From a virus, in the IMG/VR virus record IMGVR_UViG_3300009405_000008, positions 1 through 42,149 of that record: a stretch of 42,149 nt of DNA. The stretch is one strand, 5' to 3'. Within the stretch, counting starts at the first letter, position 1. Each line of letters opens with the position of its first letter. Positions 8,608 to 18,438 of this stretch are shown here, in pieces. The notes below the pieces were generated by a model. The model made no database searches, was not told the DNA's origin, and worked only from the letters and a program-made list of their open reading frames with translations. A program made the translations under genes and the position numbers.

Positions 8608-10791
8608 TTACTGTGTGTAAAAACCTTCTTGTCGCGCAATAGCTTGCAAAAACGTTTCGCGTGGTATAGATTTAACGGAAGTAGTAGGTGATAAACCTAA
8701 AATCCGTGCTACTCCAGCAGCCCACATAGGATCTTCTGCCCAAACAGAACCGAAAGTATCAATGGATGGATTGTCACCTAAAATAGTTGAATACCGTGAT
8801 TTGCCAGACAATTTGGCTTCGACATCAGCAGCAAGAGCTTTAAATCCAGTGGCAGCATCAGGAAACCGTAAATGTCCTTTTTCTGTTAGCAGTTCTCCTG
8901 TTGGACTACGTAAAGCGTACTGATCTGCAATTCCTCCTGGTTTTATATCTCCTGGGTTTGCTGCTCTTTGAGGTATTGTATCTTTAGAAGTAGGCGAGGG
9001 TAACAAAGGCGAAGATGTAGAAGACGTAAGCCCGGTTTGTGCTCCCTCACCTAAGAAAGAACCAGATGGTAGCTGAGGTGCTTGTGGTGCCTGCACCGGA
9101 TGCGCTACACTACGTGAAATGCTACGATTCAACCGTCCGATTACACCTCCTGTCTGTTCTTCTTGGATACGTTCGTACAACTCCGCGAAGGTCAGGCCGC
9201 GCTGAGCGATACCGAGTTTACTTGCTGCTTTCTTGGCATCGTTTACAAACTTAGCCGCTCGAGCCAATTTACCCGCTCCGCTACCCATCAACGCAGAAGC
9301 GACACCCACAGCATAGGGTGAAAACACTGTAAGCCCAACAATAGCACCGAGTGGGCCACCTGCGATTGCACCTCCACCAAGAGCACCACCAGCCAACGCA
9401 AGACGACCAAGACCAGCAGCTTCAGAACGTCCGACAAGTCCTGCCGGAGCGAAACTGCTCAACCTCTGTCCTGCCATTTTAGCTTTCCCTGGTTGTCCTG
9501 TTATTTCTTCTATTGTACCCAAAGCTAAAAATTCATCTTCTGCACCTTCTGTAAATCCGCGTTCTAATGCGCGCCCAACAACCTTGGGATTGAATGGCTT
9601 TTTCTCAAGTCGTAATGATACGTCTTTCTGTAAAGAATCTAATGAGTCATTTAACTTAGCGAGAGGTTCCGTTACAGAATCATAAGTTACACCTGCCGCG
9701 TCTTGTACATTGGACAAAGCAGCACGTAGGTTGCCTCTTATTTCTCCAGTCAATGCTCCAGAAGTGGTTGCCTGCCTAAACAACAGATCCATTGCTTTCT
9801 TTGCTTCATCCACAGCCAAAAGTGAAGAAGAAGGACCAAGTCCATCAAGGATACCTAAGGCAGCTTCAATTGTATTACGTTCTATTTGTGGTATGCCTTC
9901 GGGAAAGTCTAACTCAAACCAGTCTCTACGTGGCACAACAGAAATTTTAAACTTTTCCAGTGTGCCTCCTGAACCAAAAACACCTTGTTGGACTGCATCA
10001 AGCGAAACAGGTAAGTCTCTATTCTGTGTAATAAAATCATCTTTTGTTTCGCCAAACTGTTTTTTCAAGTCGATGAATCGTTGACGTACAGAAATAGCTA
10101 CATCGCGCCTCATAACTTTATCGCTGATGCCGTCCAAAAACGGCTTTAACCTACCTTCGAAACCAGCTTTGAACGCTTCTTGTATCGCGAGGCTGCCTGC
10201 GCCTGTAGTGAAACCAGGAATCTCCGAGACAAGTTCTCCCGTTGTCTGTGTGGCTTTCCGTACACCTCGACCCGTCACTCCAGCAAGTTTCGACGCGGGT
10301 CCCAAAGCTGCCTGTACTGGATCTCCTGCTACACGTGTCGCTTTCGACAACGCACCGACCAACCCGGTTTTCCCCGTTGGTAAGAATGGAGTAGCTGCGC
10401 CAGCAATTGTCGCAATAGGTGCAACCGGATTGCGTATGAAGTTCTCACGTTCGAACTGTTCCGCGACTTGTCCGCCTGCTTCCATCAATTCTTGCGATGC
10501 TGGTGTCGTACCTGGTCCAAACTGTAGTGTCTGTACCGCTCCGACCGCCAACCGTCCAAGTCCTTTAAGCAAACCAATAGGATCACGTACAGCCTGCTCC
10601 ACATTGCGGCCCTCCTCTGCGAGACCAAACGGCACATTCTTGAACGCCTCAAACAGCGACGTATTCTCGTCCGGCTCGACCGCAGGACTGGGAAACGCCG
10701 ACACGAACATTCCCTGGTTTTTGATGTACTCTTGTACTGCAGGATTAGCCTGTAGATTCAAGGCTGCTATTCGTCGACCATAATCTGCCAT
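8608..10791 (-). CDS. Large internal virion-like protein with C-terminal conserved module
   Basis: This 727-residue protein lies in the slot where podoviruses encode ejected internal proteins. The first 230 residues are Ala/Gly/Pro-rich; residues about 240-440 are helical and charged. A strongly hydrophobic Gly/Ala stretch (LALAGGALGGGAIAGG through VASALMG, about 465-500) could insert in a membrane. The last 110 residues (YALRSPTGELLTEKGHLRFPDAATGFKALAADV... to AIARQEGFY) resemble a module I associate with virion proteins that act on or near the cell wall, but I see no definite catalytic residues. Start ATG overlaps the previous stop as TAATG and follows AGGAG. A DNA-ejection role is inferred. 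Confidence 0.65.
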   Translation of the reverse strand: MADYGRRIAALNLQANPAVQEYIKNQGMFVSAFPSPAVEPDENTSLFEAFKNVPFGLAEEGRNVEQAVRDPIGLLKGLGRLAVGAVQTLQFGPGTTPASQELMEAGGQVAEQFERENFIRNPVAPIATIAGAATPFLPTGKTGLVGALSKATRVAGDPVQAALGPASKLAGVTGRGVRKATQTTGELVSEIPGFTTGAGSLAIQEAFKAGFEGRLKPFLDGISDKVMRRDVAISVRQRFIDLKKQFGETKDDFITQNRDLPVSLDAVQQGVFGSGGTLEKFKISVVPRRDWFELDFPEGIPQIERNTIEAALGILDGLGPSSSLLAVDEAKKAMDLLFRQATTSGALTGEIRGNLRAALSNVQDAAGVTYDSVTEPLAKLNDSLDSLQKDVSLRLEKKPFNPKVVGRALERGFTEGAEDEFLALGTIEEITGQPGKAKMAGQRLSSFAPAGLVGRSEAAGLGRLALAGGALGGGAIAGGPLGAIVGLTVFSPYAVGVASALMGSGAGKLARAAKFVNDAKKAASKLGIAQRGLTFAELYERIQEEQTGGVIGRLNRSISRSVAHPVQAPQAPQLPSGSFLGEGAQTGLTSSTSSPLLPSPTSKDTIPQRAANPGDIKPGGIADQYALRSPTGELLTEKGHLRFPDAATGFKALAADVEAKLSGKSRYSTILGDNPSIDTFGSVWAEDPMWAAGVARILGLSPTTSVKSIPRETFLQAIARQEGFYTQ

Positions 10792-12257
10792 TAGCGTACT
10801 CCTGCCCCAAGTTGTAACTGGTAGAGTTGTACCGCTGCGTTAGCATCTCCTGCATCCGCACGACGAATCAAATCCTCCAACTGCTCATCGGTCATTCCAG
10901 TACTTGCAGGTGTGATCGAAGGCACTTTGGCAGTTGGTGTGGTTGTCGTCTGTTGCGTGGGCTGTACTCCAAGATCCTGGATAGACGGCGCACGTATATT
11001 CATCGCATTCAAACTATGCAACAGTGATGCTGAGGTTCGATCAGTGATGCCCTGAAGTACATCAAAGTTCTTTACCTGAGTCTTGTACACTCCGCCTGGA
11101 TCCGGTATGAGCAAAAGGTTACGCTGGAAATCTGGCTCAGTCATGATACCAGCCTCTCGCATATTGCGTAGCGACAGCGTGAGACTCGACCGTTGCTGTT
11201 CTAAACTTGCCATTGTCGCAGCAGCTTCGGTGCCAGGGAGATTACGCATGCCGCCTGTGAATCCTGCCACACCTTCAGCGGCCAAAAAGTCTCGTTTGTA
11301 CGCCTGGAGGTTCTGATTGAATCCCGTAATCGCACCAACTTGTCCACGTTCAGCTGGAGACATCGGTTTCAACAGGGCTGACTGCAACACATCTTCACCC
11401 AGATACGGAGCAACCTTCTTTCGTTCTTCCGGACTTATCTCTCGGAACACCATAGGATTCTGTTGTATTGTACTAACAAGATCCACAATCTGGTTCTGTT
11501 CCTGTTGTAACTTCTGCTGTGCCTGGGTTAGCTGCTGGGTGCGTAGATCCGTGTTTACCTGTAACGCTGCGTCTGCACGATCAGCTGCACGTACAGCTAA
11601 GTCTGTGCCGACCTGTGCTCGTTGGCTGACCTGTTGTGCCAGTGCGTCAGAAGCACTCTGGCGACTTACCTGTCGTAAAGCTTCTCGTTGCTGGCCAAGA
11701 CCAGACAACAGACCCGAGTTAAACGAAGAACCAGGCACGTTACCTGGTATGTTCAATTGTGCTGGATCCAACTCGTCGAGACGTAGCTGTAACGCAGCGT
11801 TACGTTCGGCTGTGTTTAAGTTGAGTCCTTGGCTATCCTCGAGGATCTGCTGCCGTAACTTCTCGATCTGTGCCTGTGCCTCAGCACCACCTGCTGCAAC
11901 ATTCGCCGCACGTTGTGACGCGGCACGTGCGTCCGCAGCTGAGTCAAGCTGCGACTGAGTCATTCGAGCCGCGTCACGCAACTGTAGCCCTGCACTGACA
12001 AGGTTTGCACCAGTCGACACACCTCCTGCGAGACGTTCACCAAAACCAGGATCGCTTGGCGATGTATCTACTGGTATCGATGAACGTCCCTTCGTCAACG
12101 CGGACACCAACCCACTCGTTGCAAGATCCTGACGCACACGCTTGCGGTCCTTTTTCGCTCGTCGTCCACCCAACAAATTGGAAATAAGTCCCGCACCCGT
12201 ACTAATTCCTGCGAGCGTAAGTTGCGGATTTGCTGCTAAAAAAGCTGGAATAGCCAT
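10791..12257 (-). CDS. Helical internal virion-like protein
   Basis: The 488-residue product has a short hydrophobic N-terminus (MAIPAFLAANPQLTLAGISTG) ending in a basic patch GGRRAKKDRKR. A long Ala/Gln/Leu-rich helical region, with probable coiled coils, follows from about 90 to 260. It lies between the repeat-rich protein and the 727-residue protein and overlaps the latter as TAATG, so the three probably form an internal or ejection set. The start region lacks a normal Shine-Dalgarno site; instead a TGTTCA-GAAAG-TGAACA hairpin ends four bases before ATG 12257, with GAAAGTGA in its loop and 3' arm as the only SD-like sequence. No enzymatic motif was recognised. Confidence 0.65.
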   Translation of the reverse strand: MAIPAFLAANPQLTLAGISTGAGLISNLLGGRRAKKDRKRVRQDLATSGLVSALTKGRSSIPVDTSPSDPGFGERLAGGVSTGANLVSAGLQLRDAARMTQSQLDSAADARAASQRAANVAAGGAEAQAQIEKLRQQILEDSQGLNLNTAERNAALQLRLDELDPAQLNIPGNVPGSSFNSGLLSGLGQQREALRQVSRQSASDALAQQVSQRAQVGTDLAVRAADRADAALQVNTDLRTQQLTQAQQKLQQEQNQIVDLVSTIQQNPMVFREISPEERKKVAPYLGEDVLQSALLKPMSPAERGQVGAITGFNQNLQAYKRDFLAAEGVAGFTGGMRNLPGTEAAATMASLEQQRSSLTLSLRNMREAGIMTEPDFQRNLLLIPDPGGVYKTQVKNFDVLQGITDRTSASLLHSLNAMNIRAPSIQDLGVQPTQQTTTTPTAKVPSITPASTGMTDEQLEDLIRRADAGDANAAVQLYQLQLGAGVR

Positions 12258-12261
12258 AATT

Positions 12262-12278
12262 TGTTCACTTTCTGAACA
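12262..12278 (-). promoter_or_regulatory. Start-codon hairpin, copy A
   Basis: On the coding strand this reads TGTTCA-GAAAG-TGAACA, four bases before ATG 12257. A T-A pair extends the stem to seven. The purine loop matches the other three copies (22017, 32020, 38673) in the sense orientation. It contains the only SD-like bases for this gene, so stem formation could control translation. Confidence 0.7.
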
Positions 12279-12296
12279 AGTGCATTTTGTGTAGAC

Positions 12297-15200
12297 TTAG
12301 ATTTCGACACTGCGTGTCTTCGACAGTCTAGCTGCCAATGCTTGTCGGCGAAGAATCTCTTCCTGAGTCAATCCCGCATCAGGCGTGTTGTTCACAATCG
12401 GTCTTGGCGTTATCCCACCTCCAAGATTATTCGAAAACTCATCGATAAACGGAGACAGTGTGCGGCGAACTCCCGTATTTCCAGCAGTACTCGCAGCAAT
12501 GTCTACACCAAGCAAGTTTAACAACTCATCGAGTCGTCCACTTCTCTGTGCCTCGTTTGCAAGGCGCTGCTGGAGTGTATCCTGTCCTTTGAACTGTCCC
12601 GTAATACCGGCTTCTTGGAAGGTATTCGCTGAATCAACCGCACGTTGGTCCAGTGTAGTGTAACGCTGCCCACCCTGTTCAAATGCCACACGTCCCAGTG
12701 CCTGCTCTCGCGCAAGTGCGTCAGCAGCATTGAATTGTCTGTTTTGTTGTCCGAGCTGTTCGCGACCGAGCGAAAACTCAGGACGACCCGTCTGCGGGTT
12801 AATAATCCTACCGGTCAACTCTTCTCGTGCGAGTTGCTGCGAATCACCAAATTGTCTTCCCTGCTGTAGCCGCCCTTCACGTACTTCATCGAGCTGCCTA
12901 CTCGCCAACGATTGAGTCGGACCACTACGCGGATCGGTCTGTATCTGGCCGGTAAGCTCTTCCCGTGCCAAGTTTTGACTCGCACCAAACTGTTGTGCCT
13001 GTTGACCTCGTGCAGCTACCTGCTCCTCTAATGTGCGATCAAATTGATCCCCCTGACGTGCTCCTGCCTGCTGAGCCAGTGACGTGGTATACCTACCCGT
13101 CTGAGGATCATAGATACGACCAGTAAGCTCCTCGCGTGCAAGTTCTTGTCCCTCACCGAACTGACGCCCCTGCTGCAAACGACCTGCACGCTGCTCGGCA
13201 ATCGTCTGATCAAATTGGCCGCCCTGCTGTGCGAGTTGTCTCGCAGCTAACGATTCTGTCGGCGCACGGCCCGGACCTTGACCAAATATTTGACCTGTGA
13301 GTTGTTCTCTTGTGAGTTGCTGTCCTTGTCCGAATTGTCTATCCTGCTGCGCACGGTCTAAACCAGCTTGTGTACCAGCAAACTCAAGTTCAGCGCCACG
13401 TAAATCGAGGTTAAACCGATTCTGCTGTGTTTGCGCAGTCAGTCCGCGTTGAGCAGCAAGCTGTGACTCCTGCCCAAGAAACTCTCTCTGCAGCCGATTT
13501 TGTTCTGCTCCTGCTTCCAGCCGACCAATCTCAAGTCCACGATTTAGTGTACCTTCGTTGATTAAACGTCGTTGTTCTGCATCAAATTGGCTCTCTTGTC
13601 GACCACCAGCTACGTCAAATTGACGCTGACCTTCGAGTAATCGTTGGATATCAAGGTCTCGGTCACGTGTAGATTCGGTAATCAAACGCTGTCTCTCTGC
13701 CTGTGCTTGGTCTCCAGCAAACTGACGTTGCAACACTGCCTCACTTGCCTGTGCCCCAAGCTCTGCTCCACGAAGGTCTAACTGAAAACGGTTACCTTGG
13801 GTCGCGAGTGTCTGCCGTAGCTTACGTTCACGTTCCAACTCAGAGCGGTCCAAGCCAGACTCACTTCGTTGGAAACCTCTGTCAAGTGCTGCCTGACGGC
13901 CTTGCGCGTCTAAGGTTTCTGTCTGTAGCTCTGCGCGCGCGTCACGTTCTGCCTGCCCCTCTGAGGCTTGCTGCGCCAACTGCTTCGCCTGTATGGTATC
14001 AGTCCACCCCAGACCCGGCACCATCACCTTGCCAGCATCCTGTTCTCGAGTCAATCCCCTATCGAGACTGGCCAGCTGCGTGCGTGCCAGTCGGTCGGCA
14101 TCGGCCAGGGTCTCCTGTTGGGCCAGCTGTTGCGCTGCCAGCGTCTCATCATCACCAAAACGGCCCAAGGCTTGACTCCGTTGCATGGAACGGTCAAAAG
14201 CCGCTTGCCGACCGACCTCGGCACGGGCTAACTGGTTTTCCCCAAACTGCGCAGTTTGCAAGGTCGTCTGCAGATCTCTGGCCGCCTGTGCGTCTTGAGT
14301 TTGCTGAGCCAATTGCTGTGCCTGCAGCGTCTGCGTCCCTCCGGGGTTGACCGTCCTAAAACCAAACAGGTCATTGACCTCCTCGGGGGTAGGCTGTCGT
14401 CCCGTCTGCTTGGTAAACGCCTCCGCTACCTGTCTCTCTACGGCTGCCCGTTCATCCGGCGTTGCAAAACCCTCCCTGGCGCGGAAGTTCTGAATAGCGT
14501 CTCGCATACCTAATGAAGCAGCTGTGACCGCACCTCCACCTACAACACCCGTCAGTCCAGCCATCGTAGCACGTTCAGACAAATTTTGCTGTCGACCCGA
14601 GAGGCGGTTAGCTGCTTCTCGCGCTGCAATCTGCTCATCAAGCGCACTACGCTGTAGACCTTGACTACCCACCCGAGCGGCCGTCGCCTCTGCCAAGGCA
14701 TTGTTAGCTATACGCTCTTGCAAGTTGCGACCATACAACGCCTGCTGCTCTGCCGATGTCCTGGCAAGTACATTCTCGCCAAACTGCGCCGTATCTCTGG
14801 CCGTCTGAAAGCCTGCAAGGGCCGAGTCGCGTTCCGTCTGTGCGGTCGTGCCTGCCGTCTGCAAAGCGGTCTGTTGCGCAAAAGCTGCTGTATCTCTGGC
14901 AGTCTGATAACCAGCCAAAGCCATATCACGTTCAGTCTGTGCTGTATTTGCAGCCGTCTGAAATGATGTCTGTTGTCCAAAAGCTGCTGTGTCTCTTGCT
15001 GTCTGAAAACCTGCTAATGCAAGATCTCGTGCAGTCTGTTGTTCTCCGAGTGCTGTATCACGTGCGGTTTGCGCTTGCCTCTGAAGTAGATTCTCTCCGT
15101 ACTGCGCATCACGTGCTGCCTTCGCCTGTGTGCCTGCAGTTGCAAGCAGGTCACGTTGTAGCTGACGGTACAACTCATCCGACTGGGCCTCCTCGCTCAG

Positions 15201-15818
15201 CCTAAGCCGATCCAATCCCAACCTTGCACCAGCTTCCGCCTGCTGTCCTGCGGTCTGACTCAGCGCGAGTGCGTTCTGTACATCTTGCTGCTCCAATCCT
15301 TCGAGCTGTTGCGCACGATTCGCTCGTATCCCTGCTTCGCCTCGCAACACTCCGGACTCAAATTCACCGAGTACATCAGCCGTGTTCAACGACCTCCGCA
15401 GCAAGCCGAGGCTACTCAGGTTGGACACGGTCTGCTCTCGTGCCTTCTCCGCTGACGCGCCATAATCCGCAAGCAACGACTGTGTCACCACATCATTGCT
15501 CAAATCCCGTCCGCTTTGTATTTGGTCGCCCAGCCTCGTTTCCAGCAAGCTGTTGACATTGTCCGATGTCGCACCAGCAGCCAATGGCGGAGGCGGAGGA
15601 GGAGGCGGAGGAACATCTGTACTCACACTCGTTTTATGCTGTGCGGCTATGTTCTGGTACTGTTGTCTCCCTGCAGTAGCAGGAGCCGCACTAAACGTTC
15701 CCCTCGCTTGCCCCACAAACGAACCACCTTGTGGACCGAACGCACCACCCACGTTCTGACGACGTTTCTTCAGGTTGTTGCCTACGGTATCGCTACCAAC
15801 ACCAAATGCACCAGGCAT
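12297..15818 (-). CDS. Large Gln/Arg/Ala-rich repeat protein, virion-associated
   Basis: This 1,173-residue protein is almost wholly low-complexity helix. After nine prolines at 70-78 comes a helical region, then three tandem units of about 33 residues built on LAG(F/Y)QTARDTA.F...T. A second zone near the C-terminus has roughly 55-residue units with core LAREELTG(R/Q)I, followed by P.(T/S)G and a SLA segment. The shape suggests long rods or coiled coils. It sits between the nozzle-like gene and two internal-type proteins, so a particle role (internal, ejected or tail appendage) is likely but the exact one is unknown. ATG 15818 overlaps the upstream stop as TAATG and follows AGGAG. Confidence 0.65.
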   Translation of the reverse strand: MPGAFGVGSDTVGNNLKKRRQNVGGAFGPQGGSFVGQARGTFSAAPATAGRQQYQNIAAQHKTSVSTDVPPPPPPPPPLAAGATSDNVNSLLETRLGDQIQSGRDLSNDVVTQSLLADYGASAEKAREQTVSNLSSLGLLRRSLNTADVLGEFESGVLRGEAGIRANRAQQLEGLEQQDVQNALALSQTAGQQAEAGARLGLDRLRLSEEAQSDELYRQLQRDLLATAGTQAKAARDAQYGENLLQRQAQTARDTALGEQQTARDLALAGFQTARDTAAFGQQTSFQTAANTAQTERDMALAGYQTARDTAAFAQQTALQTAGTTAQTERDSALAGFQTARDTAQFGENVLARTSAEQQALYGRNLQERIANNALAEATAARVGSQGLQRSALDEQIAAREAANRLSGRQQNLSERATMAGLTGVVGGGAVTAASLGMRDAIQNFRAREGFATPDERAAVERQVAEAFTKQTGRQPTPEEVNDLFGFRTVNPGGTQTLQAQQLAQQTQDAQAARDLQTTLQTAQFGENQLARAEVGRQAAFDRSMQRSQALGRFGDDETLAAQQLAQQETLADADRLARTQLASLDRGLTREQDAGKVMVPGLGWTDTIQAKQLAQQASEGQAERDARAELQTETLDAQGRQAALDRGFQRSESGLDRSELERERKLRQTLATQGNRFQLDLRGAELGAQASEAVLQRQFAGDQAQAERQRLITESTRDRDLDIQRLLEGQRQFDVAGGRQESQFDAEQRRLINEGTLNRGLEIGRLEAGAEQNRLQREFLGQESQLAAQRGLTAQTQQNRFNLDLRGAELEFAGTQAGLDRAQQDRQFGQGQQLTREQLTGQIFGQGPGRAPTESLAARQLAQQGGQFDQTIAEQRAGRLQQGRQFGEGQELAREELTGRIYDPQTGRYTTSLAQQAGARQGDQFDRTLEEQVAARGQQAQQFGASQNLAREELTGQIQTDPRSGPTQSLASRQLDEVREGRLQQGRQFGDSQQLAREELTGRIINPQTGRPEFSLGREQLGQQNRQFNAADALAREQALGRVAFEQGGQRYTTLDQRAVDSANTFQEAGITGQFKGQDTLQQRLANEAQRSGRLDELLNLLGVDIAASTAGNTGVRRTLSPFIDEFSNNLGGGITPRPIVNNTPDAGLTQEEILRRQALAARLSKTRSVEI
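14800..15050 (-). repeat. Tandem in-frame repeats coding for QTARDTA units
   Basis: Within the 1,173-residue gene, about two and a half copies of a roughly 99-base unit encode LAG(F/Y)QTARDTA(A/Q)FG-type segments. The protein units are more alike than the DNA, consistent with older duplication held by selection on the helix. Confidence 0.6.
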
Positions 15819-17350
15819 TATTCACTTACTCCTGTTGTCCTACGTGGTTTTACAATCGGTCTCGAATAGTGGATCAAACTACGACGAAGCACGAATGGTG
15901 TATCGTCGTTTTCCGCCTGTAAACGTAGCGTCATCTGGCGACTCCATCCGGTTAGATCAATGTCAATCGGCTGCACCGCACTACCACCACGAATCACACT
16001 TGTGCCAATCGTGAACTCGGTCACAAGTGCATCACTCGGATCGCCAAAGTCTACCGACTCGGTTACACTCGCGAGGCCGCTGCCACTCTGTGAGAAGAGT
16101 ACACTCACGTCGACCGCTTGCGGCTCAAAGTTCATTGTCGCGAGAGTCCACAACACATCCACGCCACTATTAATCGGAGGTGCACCACTAAACGTTCCGC
16201 GTATCGTAATCGACGCATCATCGTCTGTGTTACCACTGTTGTGCTTCCAAATTAGTCCATCATCAACGCCTCCCATGTGCGGGAGACCGTCAAAGAATGC
16301 ACTTGCATTACGCGAAAAATCAGCGTGGATTCCAACCAGTTCTTTTGTGCGATAGTCAATTTGGGCAACTCGATTGTTGCTGCCTTGTGCCGAACCCCAA
16401 GGAATGTTGAACCACACGCGTCGTTCAATGGTGTCGACACAGTTGTTGGCGTACTTGAGTCTGCTTGTGTTAAGGTTGTCCCAAAATCGTTCGCCATCAG
16501 TTGCCTCGATTACTTGCGGTTCACCTCCACCACGCCAATAGTACAAGTTCTCCTCGTTGAGGAATATCTGTCCACCGTCCGGTAACTCCGCTACATTCAT
16601 CTTCCCATTCGCACCGATGGGCGTTTTAAGTCGCCAAGCATACGGTGTTGCGGCCACATTCGTGGGTACAGGAACCCAAATGCCCTCACGGGTATGCACA
16701 CACAACATAACCCCACTACCAAACTCACCGTCCTCCACGAAGCCCTTACTCACCGCACGTACAATGTTGTCCGCATAGAGTACACTTGTTGCGCCAACTG
16801 TTTCGATGGCGTTTTGATCCGTGTACCACACCGCATCCTCGTCCGCATCCGTGTGTGCGTGCCACACTCGGTTGTCCCAGAAGTAGCTGATTTCGTTACT
16901 TGTAAACCTACTGCTTACCCCCAGGGCTGCCAAGTTTCCTCCAGCTGCGGCCCACTTAAACGGTCCATCCGATAACGACGAAAGAATAAGAGTCCCAGCA
17001 GCGTTGGTGCTAAAATACAAATTATCTTGATCGTTCGTGATCGAAACCGCACCGGTACGATCCGTCCACGTCCCAGAGACATCTTCATAAAACACACTTC
17101 CTTGTATACACCATTTCCTGCTCGTCGATGCGTTAAACTCATGTTCGCCCAAACCCAAACACGGAGGTACGCCCACTATCGCACTGTCTATATACTCGTC
17201 ATATCCCAACCGTGAGCGGAGTCCTCCATTCCGCATGATTTCCGCGTTGTACAACTCGGCCATATACTGTTGTGGTACTTCTTCGATAGGCACGTCATAC
17301 CTTGCACCTATCCACGGCCCAAGTGGGTGTTGCGCTGTTTCGTAACTCAT
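15818..17350 (-). CDS. Beta-rich tail hub/nozzle-like protein
   Basis: The 510-residue product is dominated by short beta strands with repeated aromatic/Gly turns (ISYFWDNRVWHAHTDAD, NLYYWRGGGEPQVIEA, RVWFNIPWG), as expected for a beta-propeller. Its size and place immediately after the adaptor-like gene match the tail nozzle or stabilisation proteins of short-tailed phages (P22 gp10 and T7 gp12 class). It overlaps its downstream neighbour as TAATG and its upstream neighbour likewise at 17350. No transmembrane or enzymatic motif is visible. The assignment rests on composition, length and gene order, not on a clear sequence signature. Confidence 0.6.
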   Translation of the reverse strand: MSYETAQHPLGPWIGARYDVPIEEVPQQYMAELYNAEIMRNGGLRSRLGYDEYIDSAIVGVPPCLGLGEHEFNASTSRKWCIQGSVFYEDVSGTWTDRTGAVSITNDQDNLYFSTNAAGTLILSSLSDGPFKWAAAGGNLAALGVSSRFTSNEISYFWDNRVWHAHTDADEDAVWYTDQNAIETVGATSVLYADNIVRAVSKGFVEDGEFGSGVMLCVHTREGIWVPVPTNVAATPYAWRLKTPIGANGKMNVAELPDGGQIFLNEENLYYWRGGGEPQVIEATDGERFWDNLNTSRLKYANNCVDTIERRVWFNIPWGSAQGSNNRVAQIDYRTKELVGIHADFSRNASAFFDGLPHMGGVDDGLIWKHNSGNTDDDASITIRGTFSGAPPINSGVDVLWTLATMNFEPQAVDVSVLFSQSGSGLASVTESVDFGDPSDALVTEFTIGTSVIRGGSAVQPIDIDLTGWSRQMTLRLQAENDDTPFVLRRSLIHYSRPIVKPRRTTGVSE

Positions 17351-18075
17351 TAGGTTATCGTACCAATTCTAAGCACCGGAGTTTCGCCGAAGTCGCTAAC
17401 TGGCACATTACGCTGGCCAAGTCTCGACTTACTTCCCTTGCTACGGTCATTCCGACTCGCTGCCAGTTCGAGTATCGACAACTTTTTGGCTTCTGCTGCC
17501 GCCGCGTCATCCTGCGCGAGACGCGAGCTGAGAAAGGCGGAGCATATTCCGTGGTACAACGCACGCTGTACGGGTCGAGGTACGTATGTATCCAAGTCGA
17601 CAGATTCCAGCAACTCCCCGCTTCCTGCGTCTGCACTTACTATCTTTGGAAACAACTTGTAATACCGATACTTCACTGTCACATTTTTGTTGACAATACG
17701 CCAGAAATACGCCTGCCACGCACCGGTGCTGTTGTTCACACCAGTCAGCGCCACAGTATCAACCTGACCATCCTCGTTCACATCCGGGTCGGCGAAATCT
17801 ATATCCGAAATATCCCTCATAGTAATCGGGATGTTGTCCGTCACATTCCACCAATGCGTAATTTCAACTATGTCAGTTTCGAGATCGACAGCTGAACCAC
17901 CCGCTAACGTAAGGGCTTCTGTGGCAACTGTGTACTGCCACCACCAATCCGTATAGTCGAGTAGTTCAGCCAACTCGGAATTGAGATACGTCAATGCAGA
18001 GGCTTTATGCGAGGAATTGGTGACACGGAACCCCGCTCTTGCCGCTCCCGTTTCCATTATCTCTAATCCAGTCAT
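17350..18075 (-). CDS. Head-tail adaptor-like protein
   Basis: The 241-residue product has an N-terminal helical part (ALTYLNSELAELLDYTDWWWQYTVATEALTL), a central beta region (VDLETDIVEITHWWNVTDNIPITMRDISDID) and a C-terminal helical Lys/Arg/Ala-rich tail. This order, with paired aromatics after the first helix, is seen in phage adaptor or tail-tubular-A proteins (T7 gp11 and P22 gp4 class). It lies directly before the nozzle-like gene. AGGAG precedes ATG 18075 at good spacing. The short acidic PDVNEDGQVD segment resembles a Ca-binding loop but could be coincidental. Confidence 0.6.
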   Translation of the reverse strand: MTGLEIMETGAARAGFRVTNSSHKASALTYLNSELAELLDYTDWWWQYTVATEALTLAGGSAVDLETDIVEITHWWNVTDNIPITMRDISDIDFADPDVNEDGQVDTVALTGVNNSTGAWQAYFWRIVNKNVTVKYRYYKLFPKIVSADAGSGELLESVDLDTYVPRPVQRALYHGICSAFLSSRLAQDDAAAAEAKKLSILELAASRNDRSKGSKSRLGQRNVPVSDFGETPVLRIGTIT

Positions 18076-18084
18076 TTCGATCTC

Positions 18085-18438
18085 CTATACCATGCTCGAT
18101 GCAGCCAACTGTTCCGCGTTTTGCTCAGCCCGTTCCAACTGGTTTTGCGTCAGTTGCTGTCCCTCGAGCCACTTCTTTTCCGCAATCAACTCCGCCTCGC
18201 GTCCACGCATCTTTGTCGCGTAACTCGGAGCCGGTACAAAGTTTTCCGCGTGCGTCACTTCTCCGTACGCGGCCATGTACGCACGAGGGTCAGGTTGTGC
18301 TAACCCCTGGCGTTTCTTGATCTTGCTGTTCACGCCAAGTTCGGCCGCTATCGCCCTCTTCTGCTCCGGCGACGCGCCCTGTACGGCGTTCAACAAGTTC
18401 GCTAATAGATCTTCCTTCGGAGCCTGGTCTGTAGCCAT
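18085..18438 (-). CDS. Small helical protein in the head-tail region
   Basis: No family recognised. The 117-residue product is charged and helical (EDLLANLLNAVQGASPEQKRAIAAEL, then KKWLEGQQLTQNQLERAEQNAEQLAA). It is probably a particle or assembly component given its place before the adaptor gene. GGAG lies about eight bases before ATG 18438. Its first 149 bases are also read, in another frame, as the end of the GT-like gene. Confidence 0.65.
   Translation of the reverse strand: MATDQAPKEDLLANLLNAVQGASPEQKRAIAAELGVNSKIKKRQGLAQPDPRAYMAAYGEVTHAENFVPAPSYATKMRGREAELIAEKKWLEGQQLTQNQLERAEQNAEQLAASSMV

Noticed and set aside
10127-10783. 218-codon + strand frame opposite the 727-residue gene
   Set aside because: Antisense shadow; product is Pro/Ser/Ala-rich, with no ribosome site.
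13703-14350. 215-codon + strand frame inside the repeat protein gene
   Set aside because: Shadow of the Gln/Arg/Ala-rich coding on the other strand; Pro/Leu/Ser-rich product without features.
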